This document shows positions 10,101 through 18,727 of a DNA stretch of 23,267 nt, one piece after another. The notes beneath the pieces were generated by a model. The model saw only the letters and a program-made list of their open reading frames with translations, was not told the DNA's origin and did not search any database. Both the position numbers and the translations under genes were made by a program. Source of the DNA: Pelomyxa schiedti (Eukaryota > Evosea > Pelobiontida > Pelomyxidae); NCBI GenBank assembly GCA_020536535.1, contig JAHLWZ010001058.1:1-23267 (forward strand), written 5' to 3'. Numbering within the stretch: position 1 is the first letter of the stretch; every line of letters starts with the position of its first letter.

Positions 10101-13100
10101 TGAGACCTATATTAAGCCTGGAGCACCCAAAGAGCTCACAATGATACCCACCCCCATAGCCAATGGATTAACAGGCATATTTTCTGCAACTCCCAAGTTG
10201 ACCCGGTACGATCTCTTTGATTATTTTCAGCCTCCCCTCCTCTCCCCAGATTCACCAACAACATTAACTTTATCACTATCAGTGGCTTTTTTGATGTTGT
10301 AGAAGCAACTGTTATTGACAACCTTGGCTCATCATTCAATATTTGGGTTCGTTCCCTTGTGTGGAGCAGGAATACAGTTTTCGAACAGCCTCACGTGCAT
10401 TTCTCACCTGAGGCCAGCTCTTCAAGGCCCCATTTGTCTTATTCACAAACCTTGCCTAGTGACTTGCACCCACAAGCATATCGGCTGTCACACGAAAGTG
10501 AATATGCACACCACTCACATTCCCACAACCCTTATCCCGAATATCACCAACACCACAGAACTCACTCGGCGGAGCAATTCCCACACTCAAACCATTCATA
10601 TGCCCATACTCATGAACGCCACCACAGTGAAATGGCACTACATAGAAGCATGGAACAGAAGTCCTCAACTCAGAATCCACACATGTACAGTAGTACTAGC
10701 TGTGGTACACCGACCTCTTTGCGAAGACAACAACCTTGTCAAGACGAACAAAACAATGCGGAACAGTCGGCTCCACAATTACAACCTTCTTCCAATATTC
10801 CGGAACAGACCCCTAACCAGACACCAAATGCGCTCCACAACCTTGTCAGTAACCCACATACTGAACAAATGGCGGATCTAGAAGCAGATGAACCTGTCTC
10901 ACGGCCCGTTATTCAAATACCTAAATTGCCTTCATCTAAGAGCACAGAGAACAATGCTAACTCTGAATCCAGTATTCCTGTATGTAATTTTAATGTCTAC
11001 CTTTTTTGTCACAAACAATGATATAACTCTGGAAAGGCTGCCATGCTACTTTCTCTTTCTCAAAGAAAGGTAAACTCTTTACTTTGTCTCTCTAACCCTC
11101 TCTAACCATTGTTTAGAATAATAAATTCATCGTGCCACAGAACATGGCACTCCCTGTTCCAGTCCCGGTACCTAGTAAACTATAATTGTTTTTTCCTTAT
11201 GGTTTTGTAGACTATTTCCCCAAGAGATTTGAGTGAAAAAGTCTTGGCACCTCCAGCAATACCAAGTGAAGAGTCATTTCCTGAGGACAAGTACACACTT
11301 CTAGGGTTTCCCCTTAATCCGGTAACACCATGGAACTGTGCGAGCTTATCAATGTTTCCAAAGGAAAGTGAATCTTTGCGCTTGGAAGTTGCTGCACTTC
11401 GTCAGGAACTTGCCGACACAAGAAAAATGAATCTACAAGCAGCCAGTACAAACAGCAGAGGTGCCTCTCCAGAGCGGGAAATTGTACTTCAACTAGAGGA
11501 AAAAGGGAAACTACAGGAAAAAGTCAAGGTGAAACCCTCTCGGCACAAGCACACCAGATCTGCCCAAACCAAAAAGCTGAAGCTAGAGGCTCGGGACAGC
11601 AGTTCTTCCAGTGAGAGGTCACACACATCTAGCCTTGACTCATCTGTCACTGGCAGTTCTGACGACAGTACTTCCTCACAGCCAAAAAAGAAAAGCCACA
11701 GAAGCATTCACAAGAAGGCACGACATCCACTGAAAAAAGTTCATCATGATACCTCCGAAGAAAATGGTAAGGTGTCTTTTATGAACAACATAAATCACAC
11801 AAATAAGAAACTGATGAATTGGATGACTGGTTGCACAATATTCATTTGCTCAAATATAAAAAGTCTCTCCGTCATCTTGGTGTGACATCACCCTCACATT
11901 TACAGTATGTCACTGTAGGTGACTTGTGTACAATGGGCATGAAGGTTATTGCACTCTCTTCTCAGGAACTCTGGTTTTATGTAACATAGGTGGTTGACCG
12001 CCAAATCCTCATGAATGCAATTGAAGCCTCTTTCCCAAGAAATCCCGTCGAGCTTCAGACACCCCAGCCCCAGCCCCTCCGCCAAGAGACCTGTATGACC
12101 TCATCTAAACCCTCAGAAGAAAAAAATACAACTGAGGAACATATGCCAGCAGTCACACAAATTGTTCATGCCCAGCCCGTTGTTGAATATCAACAGGAGT
12201 ACCAACAGGAGTATCAACCAACTGCTATTGACAGTCGCGTTCCACTTAGTTACCCACTTGAATACAATCCTGCAATAATGTATTCTTCACTGCATACACC
12301 ACAACCAAGTCTTCCTTATGCAGCCTCTCAGTACAACAATGACACTGGATTTGGAGACTTTTGCCACTACCCACCTCAATCACCCCTTCCTTCACAAACA
12401 CTAGGACACTTGCTTGACACTCCCTACAGTGGAACGGTTTCACATTCCTTGCCGTTTGATGTCAGTCCCGTCAACTATACTACCCCCCATCTCTTGCCCA
12501 TGCAGAATCAAACTTTGTCCAATTCCTCTGCATTTCGCACTGCTGGCTATCGGCAACCAGTATGCATGATTCCTGTTACCTCCCACTTATTTCCAATAGA
12601 TCGAAGCACAACCCCAAAATTTATCAACAAAAATTCATGGACCAGCACCAGTACTCACACAGTCAAGTATCAGGTCGACTTCTACACACAAAGTACCCAA
12701 TAGTATGGAGGTATAATAAGATCTTCGAATGAAATACTGCATTTACATATTAAACCTAAGGGGCCCCGAGCAAATACCGTATCATCCCGCCCCAAGCAGG
12801 TTGCCTTGAATTTGTATCACCTTATCTAACCTGTTAACTATCATGAGGCAGTGGAATATGAAGTCTCAGTTTTGAAAAATAAGCTTCTCGCACAAAAAGA
12901 GGAATTACTGGTTGTACCCCTTTTCTTTTTTGGCATATACCCACTGGCATCCTCCCTAAAGCGAAACCAAGAACGCCAACAACAACAGTACCAACAAGCT
13001 GATAAGCAGTGGTATGAAAAGCAGCGAGCCCTTGAGAGTCACACAAGGGCAACAGTTACACCCATTCAAACATCAGGGTAAATTCTTCTTGTACCACAAA

Positions 13101-13886
13101 CCAGAAAACACCTAATACACCCGTACAGGTCCATTGTAAAAAAGACCACATCCACCCACACATTACCCAGCCTAGAAGTCCCCGAACCTGTGAATATGTA
13201 TCATGATACAAAGGCCTCAACACAACACCCCACGGCAAGCAAAAAAAGCCATTGATTTGCTTTTCTCCTTCCCATTTTCTGTTTTCTTTTGTTTTTTTTG
13301 TTGTACACAACTACCCAACATAACATTAGTATTGACCTTCACCTATAGTACCTTATCTCAGCGGAACTCTGCTTGAATGAATTACCAAAAATTGAAACAC
13401 TACAAAACACTACAAACTCCAACCAACACGCAGCATTGGTGCCACAGAGTTCCTTCTCACCAGTAATCATTAACTTTTATTGTGAAATTCTTACTCCACA
13501 AATAGGTCATCCAGAAACTTGGGGAGGTACACAAACAAATAAAAACTGTGGAAGACGGACTATCCGCAATTCAGGGACCCACAATCAACACAGCATCCGC
13601 AACCAACATACATCTGTCAAATAGAGCCCAATACACCACAACTCAACAACCAAGCACGGACAAAAAGATAGAGGAGGAAATACCACAACCCTCTTCAATG
13701 AGGGAAAGTGCTAAAGTCTCTGTACAATTGGAAGCTGCTGCTCATTCCCCAAGGAATAGCACTGCGTCTGTACATAACGGGGCAAAGAGGAAACCTGATG
13801 CTAAGAAATCTTCCTGGCTGGACCAAGAACTCTCGCACACTCAGGTAGAAAAGCTAAAACTGATTGCACAAAAAAAGCTGTTGTAA
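4192..13886 (+). CDS. Giant CPLANE1 (C5orf42/JBTS17)-like ciliary protein with C-terminal SAM domain
   Basis: One gene of roughly 35-40 exons, giving about 2,500-2,600 residues by estimate. The ATG at 4192 is the first in a GC-rich open frame. Most introns are 37-57 nt, for example 4634-4686, 5471-5510, 5587-5628, 6788-6833, 7210-7252, 7809-7853, 8782-8821, 10206-10249, 11767-11807 and 11945-11989. N-terminal blocks are beta-propeller-like (GLLVSGEAFVWDS, ESGDVWLWV, NGNLYVLSRLG). Helical segments follow (LLIAGMTTCAIEALISLKCF near 7150; SWYLCVRDHVALLSQ near 7880), then long Ser/His/Lys-rich regions, a SAM domain and coiled coil. Order and several blocks match remembered vertebrate CPLANE1, which recruits intraflagellar-transport proteins at the ciliary base. 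The splice path is unresolved at about 6025-6075, 6080-6420, 8146-8300, 9973-10044 and 13190-13348. A second gene starting near 8812 is unlikely because the frame carries through the 8782-8821 intron. Confidence 0.6.
8822..9616 (+). other. Asp/Ser-rich then Lys/His/Ser-rich disordered region of the large protein
   Basis: A single open exon of about 265 codons lies inside the large gene. The first half is acidic (SEDDE, GDGGDDDGD). The second half is basic, with repeated Ser-Lys and His blocks (KKSSSKSSSHK, SSSSKHSHKS). Only a short leucine-containing piece around 9310-9370 looks structured. It is likely an intrinsically disordered linker. Its charge switches sharply from negative to positive near 9240. 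Confidence 0.8.
10359..10979 (+). other. His/Gln/Ser-rich disordered region of the large protein
   Basis: This exon segment encodes dense histidine clusters (HHSHSHNPYPEYHQHHRTHS near 10510) and then a Gln/Pro/Asn-rich stretch. It continues in frame from the exon starting at 10250 and ends at the GT donor at 10980. Metal binding or phase separation is conceivable, but nothing beyond composition is shown. Confidence 0.7.
11808..12043 (+). other. SAM domain encoded across two exons of the large gene
   Basis: Joining exon 11808-11944 to the exon at 11990 across the 45-nt intron 11945-11989 yields about 60 residues with a classical SAM pattern. The visible elements are DDWLHNIHLLKYKKSL, LGV, a mid-helix HLQYVTVGDL, MGMKVVDRQ and the closing helix ILMNAIEASF. 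SAM domains usually form helical oligomers or bind other SAM domains. Vertebrate CPLANE1 is not known to me to carry one. Confidence 0.75.
12187..12220 (+). repeat. Short in-frame tandem repeat (Gln-Glu-Tyr units)
   Basis: A unit of about 12-15 nt recurs nearly exactly two to three times, giving repeated YQQEYQQEYQ in the Gln/Pro/Tyr-rich part of the large protein after the SAM domain. It looks like recent slippage in a low-complexity region. Confidence 0.7.
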
Positions 13887-13940
13887 TGCTGGGAAAAACA
13901 ACTATTTCAATCATCAACTGTCAACGTTTCATTGGTTAGT
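13887..13940. other. 54-bp convergent junction
   Basis: Only 54 bases separate the stop of the large gene (13884-13886) from the stop of the eIF2B-gamma gene on the other strand (13943-13941). No AATAAA is visible. The two transcripts must overlap or use very short 3' UTRs. Confidence 0.7.
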
Positions 13941-15952
13941 TTACCTGAGTGCTGTTAGAAAAAGGGGTGGATGGTGAGGGAAGTTACTTCCTGGCTCGAC
14001 TCTAACGGAAACGCCGATGTAACAGTTCCGGAGTTCACTTCCTTCTCCAATTTCAACATTATTGCAAATAACACAGTCTGTAAGTGAACACCTGAAAAGA
14101 GAGTTGGAACATGTTCGGTTTAGTGCTTCTTTGTACCCTGGTTTTATAATAACAGAATCCATAATGACTGTGTTGGCCAGACGAATATTATCTGCAATGT
14201 TACAATTTTTCCCGATCACTGTTTTCCTTATTCCACAACGGTCTCCAATTCCAGTTCCATCCCCAACAATACAATCTGCTGCCACCTGCATGAAGTTAGG
14301 CTACAACCATGGAAAAATGGAGCCAACTTGTGTTCTTAGACTAACGTCCGCCGTGGTAGAAATGAAGTTATTCTTCTGTCTTTCTTCCCAGGGAATATAT
14401 GTGTGGACACCACGGGCAATCTGGTAGGAGTTAGTGCCAGGAAAAAAATTAAGCCCACAAGCAGGTACCTGTTTATTTGCCTCCACAAAAGCAGGGATGG
14501 TATTGATACGGGTACAATATGAGGTGGGTGGCATTATTACAGCATAGCACATTGCAGGTGGTAGTGGACAAGAATGTGTCATCTCAGCGATAGCTGCATC
14601 AATCTTCTCTTGTGAGAAGCCAGATTCCTCTTCTTCCCCATTATCCTCTGGTACGGATGTAGCAGAAAGTGCAGCTTTTTGAGAGAGTTGTTGCTATTGT
14701 TCTTTGATCTTGGAAAAAATCTGCAAAAAAGATACCTGATTGCGTAGGAGAAAACTGTCCTTTCACAATATGTGGAAGAAACTCGCTCTTCAATGAACTG
14801 AAATTGCCTTTATTTTCAACAAGGTAATCCAGTACATTTGGACTCAATATATAAAGGTGAAGGTCATATAAGTCAGATCTTATCATCACTGGGCTAGCTG
14901 CTCTATTTGTTTTCCAGTGTCAAACGGTATTTCAATTAGGGAGGTGAAACTTTCTAAGTAGTGCTTTTCTAACATGAAGCTTTTCACCAAAATCTGCCGC
15001 TGCAGCCAGGAATACTACTCTTCCATTTCCATCCATTCCTGGAGACGAACTAAGTCCGAGAAAGAAAAGGGAAAACCTACCAATGTAATCTTTGGGGGTA
15101 AACATTTCGTCAGGAATAGCTGGCATCCCTGGCTCTTGCGCCCCCTTGAAAAGTTTGGTTCACAGGATTAAAAGTAGAAAATAAAAACTAACAGGTATAG
15201 TTCGGTGACAAAGAAGCATTGTAATGGCTGCACTATTAGTTATGTGTTTATCAACCATCTCCCTCAAAATCGCCCAATCTACAATAAGATCCGCACTGAT
15301 GATAATGGCGTGGCCCTAAAGTTAACACTGTAAAAAAAAAAAAAAAACAAATAAATTGAATACATGTATTCTTTCTCTAACTTTTGCCATGGCTTCTGCT
15401 GTGCCTGTTGAAGTTTAGCAAAGAATTTGTTTCATGAAACTGAACCTACCATGAGCATCCTTGTAGGTTACAAGGGAAGTCGTTATCTTCCCTTGGTAGA
15501 CATCTTGCACAACAGAGGTAATTGCCTGAGTGGAATTGTGATGTGCCACAATAATTACCTCTACACATTTGAATAAATGTGAGGAGCGAATCGAACAAGC
15601 GTGAAGGAAAAACCAGTGAAGCCAGCTTTCAGTAGGAATTCCAGTTGGTAAGATATAAGGGGCCTGTTGGCAATCGGAAGCATTGCCTTCGGTATTGTGT
15701 CACTCAATGGGCTCATTCTGCTCCCCGATCCACCAGCCAACAACACCACCTTTTTTTTTTAAAACAAGTTAATCCAAGAACAAACAAACACTAGAGCTGT
15801 TGCACCAACAAAAAAAAAACAGTCAGAAACAAAGAAAGAAAAGAAGACGTGAAAACCTGAAAACCAAACGAAAACTTCCCCGCTGCTGCGGTTGTTGTCG
15901 TAGTCGTAGAGGAAGCCGCCGCGCTCGTCGATGTTTCCGCTGACGCCATCAT
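13941..15952 (-). CDS. EIF2B3: Translation initiation factor eIF2B subunit gamma
   Basis: eIF2B is the guanine-nucleotide exchange factor for eIF2 in the cytosol; gamma pairs with epsilon. Translation starts at 15952 (or 15949) with an Ala/Ser/Thr-rich leader. A 107-nt intron (15856-15750) separates it from the nucleotidyltransferase-like core (VVLLAGGSGSRMSPLSDTIP, KAMLPIANRPLISYQLEFLL). Further exons carry ISADLIVDW, MIRSDLYDLHLYILS and TRINTIPAFVEANKQ, which recall the human protein closely. The C-terminal left-handed beta-helix repeats are visible (CIVGDGTGIGDRCGIRKTVIG, NCYIGVSVRVE), with introns at about 14136-14092 and before 14293. The last exon ends soon after the repeat, so the tail appears shorter than in animals. 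Introns near 14690 and 15330 are longer or ambiguous. A GDP-mannose pyrophosphorylase is the main alternative, but the middle and C-terminal motifs favour eIF2B gamma. Confidence 0.85.
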
Positions 15953-16199
15953 CCCTGTCGTGTCAACTCGCTTTTTTGATTGAATCAGCCAAAGAAGACA
16001 CTCTTATCAACTTGTTGGGTTCATATCTCTTTGCTCTCCTGTGGACACTCGGGAGAGGTACTCCATGATCACCACCCAGTGCCTTCTCCCCGTCCCTCAG
16101 ATCTCCAATGACCCTGCAGGGCTTCCAACCTTGGATGAGAAAAGCCAAAAAAAACCGATTCATCCACCGAACGGCACCTGCGTAAGTACGAAATTACAA
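15953..16199. promoter_or_regulatory. Shared divergent promoter region (eIF2B-gamma / F-box-SPRY gene)
   Basis: About 247 bases separate the divergent start codons. An upstream in-frame ATG at 16065 exists on the + strand, so the leader could be partly coding. A GTAAGT donor-like site sits at about 16182-16187 and might mark a 5'-UTR intron. No TATA box is visible. Confidence 0.45.
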
Positions 16200-17607
16200 A
16201 TGTCATCCTCTTCTACGTCCGCCGTCGAGCTCCCAGAGGTTGTTGCAACTGTTGATGCCACAACTACCACGGCCACCGCCGACAACGACGTCAGCAGCAA
16301 CTGCAACAGCAACAGCAGCATCGAGCCCAGTCACGACGAGGAGCACACCGAAGTGGCTGAGATGGATCCTGCCGTTTTTGATGAGATGTTGTTGCGCCAC
16401 ACCTTTGCGTGGCTCACGCCGCGCCAACTTGGGTGCGAATCCCTTTTCCTGGATGCACCCCAATGATAATGCAATAATACCATTTGACGTCGTGTCGCTG
16501 TCTTCGTTACTGCCTTGGCTGCTGTGCTCCCATAATTTATAATCTCGCTTCGCGTGCTTGTATCTCTCTCCCTAACCCTTTTTAATAGCTTAGCGGCGCT
16601 GGTGTGCAAACGCTGGGAGGCAGTCGCTCGAAGTGATACTGTTTGGAAATACCAGCTTTTGTATGTGGGATTCTCCCATAATTTATTCATTGTAGCTGAC
16701 TTGGCGTCTGGACTAGGGAGTTGATGGACGAATACGAGCTCAATTTGTACGTGGCAACTCAGAAGGGCACCTCCGAGTCGTCGCCCCATAGCGGTCTGAA
16801 GCGTTTGTATGTGGAATACACAACACAGGCCCCCTGTTTTGTTACCGATTATCATCATTCTGATATTGAATACTTCGAGTCCAAGACATCAGAAAAAATA
16901 TCCTTGGGCTCTGATACTTCGGGCAAGTAAGATAGAGTTTTTGGTAACTTTTATTTACTAACCTCTCTCAAGAAAGTGCCGTTTAATTAGAAAGTTGTAC
17001 GAGAGTCCTGATGCAAATATCATTCCACTCACACCTCCAGCATTTAAAGTCGCTTTTGTAGAATTTTGTATGTTTTTCCATCACTTTGTTTTCTTTCGTT
17101 TGGTAACACTTGTGTCAAGATGTTGAGATGATGGGTGATGAGTGCTGGCTTGGAGTAACAGACAATGTTGCTGCCGCTGTCAAAGTCCGAGGAACGGATA
17201 TAATACGGCACCCCAATCTATTTTGTTACAACAATCACCGATTCGGAGCATTTGTGGGTACCTACTGCGTGAGGAATCCAAAATGGCCAGACCACTATTA
17301 TTCATCAGCACGCATTGGTGTTCTACTCGACATGCGCGTAGCCGGTCAAGCCCTGATATGGTTCTTCCACAACGGTCTACTTCAGTTTGGCATTCTACTC
17401 CGCGCGGTCGACCCCGCCACCCTCAGGTTCTTTGGAATGGAAGACAGCACCAACGACCTGATCAGCATTCCCGTCAAGCCAATGTACCCCCCACCACACC
17501 CAGATGACCGCCGGCGTCTTCCAATGGACCTTGTTCTGACAGACACACCACCTGCCGCGGACGTAATGTGCGCCAAGTGGGAGCAGTACTGCAACTCACT
17601 CTTGTAG
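16200..17607 (+). CDS. F-box and SPRY domain protein (FBXO45/FSN-1-like)
   Basis: This is likely a substrate adaptor of an SCF-type ubiquitin ligase: the F-box binds Skp1 and the SPRY domain binds the target. The chosen start (16200) opens a Ser/Thr/Asn-rich leader as in neighbouring genes; an in-frame ATG at 16065 is an alternative. Exons are 16200-16432, 16589-16660, 16717-16926, 16973-17067 and 17120-17607, with introns of 156, 56, 46 and 52 nt, all GT-AG and frame-consistent. The F-box spans the first intron (MLLRHTFAWLTPRQL, then ALVCKRWEAVARSDTVWKYQ). The SPRY-like part shows CWLGVTDN, FGAFVGTYC, RIGVLLDMR and LIWFFHNG. The C-terminus is Pro/Asp/Arg-rich. The two-domain order recalls FBXO45, but the assignment is to architecture rather than to a verified orthologue. 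A Ran-binding SPRY protein with a chance F-box match is less likely. Confidence 0.75.
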
Positions 17608-17766
17608 AGGCCCATCCCCAAACAACAACGACACGCACACACAAGCCAAAATGAATGCCTTCTGTGTACTCCTAACCACTTCGAATAGAACAAAACAAAA
17701 AAACCAAAACAATTCCTGCTTTTTTCGCCGTGGGTGGGCGGTTCAATCAATATTTAAACACACAGC
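17608..17766 (+). promoter_or_regulatory. Calmodulin upstream region with TATA-like TATTTAAA
   Basis: These 159 bases lie between the F-box/SPRY stop and the calmodulin start. They hold a CAATCAA followed by TATTTAAA at 17751-17758, only 8 bases before the ATG. So close to the start codon it may be a core promoter or initiator with a nearly leaderless mRNA, or may simply be AT-rich leader. Confidence 0.35.
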
Positions 17767-18646
17767 ATGGCCAGTACCACGACGACCACGTCGTCGACCA
17801 CGGAACCCACGCCCGAGGCCACGACGCCTACCATTCCCGCCAGCACAACGACGAGCAGCAGCAGCACGACGAAGGAGGGCGGCGACGACCCAGCAGCGAA
17901 CCTGACTGAGGAGCAAGTTGCGGAGTTCAGGGAGGCATTTGCGCTGTTCGACAGGGACGGGGACGGGACCATCACCCCAAAGGAGCTCACCACAGTCATT
18001 CGTTCCCTGGGTGTGTGCTGAAATGCCATGTGTCGTGGAGGGATTATGGGTTGGGTTTTCTTTTTCCCTCCCTTTTGTTTAGTCGGGCGTCAGTGCTCTA
18101 TGTAATAATGCTGTTTGCTTGTTATATCAAAAATACATTGGATTTTTTACTAAGTGACTTTGGGTGATCTTCAGGTCAGAATCCAAGCCCTCAGGATATT
18201 AAGGCAATGCTAGATGAAGTGGATACAGGTGCCTCTGTTTTGTGTGTACAACTAGTTAGCTTATTTCTGCTATAGATGGAAACGGGGTTATTGATTTTGA
18301 TGAGTTCAAGTCCATGATGGCCAGAAAAATGCAGGAGAGTGAAGCAGAGGATGAAATCCGGGAAGCATTCAAAGTAATATACAGTTTGGTGTATTGTCTA
18401 CACTCACCTTTATTCTTTCTCCTAGATTTTTGATAAGGATGGTAATGGTTGTATAGATGCCGAAGAACTCCATGAGGTTTTTCGCCTGGACCCATCCCTT
18501 TGATTTTCATGCTCCACAAGGTTATGAAGTCACTTGGCGAGGATATGACTGAAGAGGAAGTGAGACAAATGATGCTTGAAGCTGACAGTGATGGAAATGG
18601 AACTCTTGACTTTGACGAATTCCTAAGAGTGATGTTGGCAAAGTAA
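17767..18646 (+). CDS. Calmodulin with a Thr/Ser-rich N-terminal extension
   Basis: The protein is a four-EF-hand calcium sensor. Exons are 17767-18010, 18175-18228, 18276-18373, 18426-18476 and 18521-18646; introns are 164, 47, 52 and 44 nt, and the frame is preserved throughout. After the canonical block [17 protein letters not shown], all four calcium loops are complete: [36 protein letters not shown] and [12 protein letters not shown]. The central linker reads [19 protein letters not shown]. Typical calmodulin has only a few residues before LTEEQ. Here about 46 residues of Thr/Ser/Pro/Glu precede it, encoded by the GC-rich first exon. The loops predict normal calcium binding. The tail could affect localisation or targets; a later start is not available because no in-frame ATG lies closer to the core. 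Confidence 0.93.
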
Positions 18647-18686
18647 GGAACTTGTTGTACCATACAGACATCAGACAATTAAATTT

Positions 18687-18692
18687 AATAAA
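18687..18692 (+). terminator. AATAAA polyadenylation signal of calmodulin
   Basis: AATAAA lies 41 bases after the calmodulin stop and 36 bases before the stop of the convergent gene, a suitable place for cleavage and polyadenylation in the 81-bp gap. It is the only clear canonical signal seen at a gene end in this window. Confidence 0.55.
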
Positions 18693-18727
18693 GAGGTTTT
18701 TCTATTATTGATTATCCTTTTTCTTTT

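Noticed and set aside
11088-11106. CTCTCTAACC tandem duplication
   Set aside because: It lies within a 47-nt intron (11070-11116) and is just a short pyrimidine-rich repeat.
15325-15350. Long A-run within the eIF2B-gamma gene
   Set aside because: It falls in an intron on the minus strand, where it is the T-rich tract before an acceptor; not a retroposed poly(A) tail.
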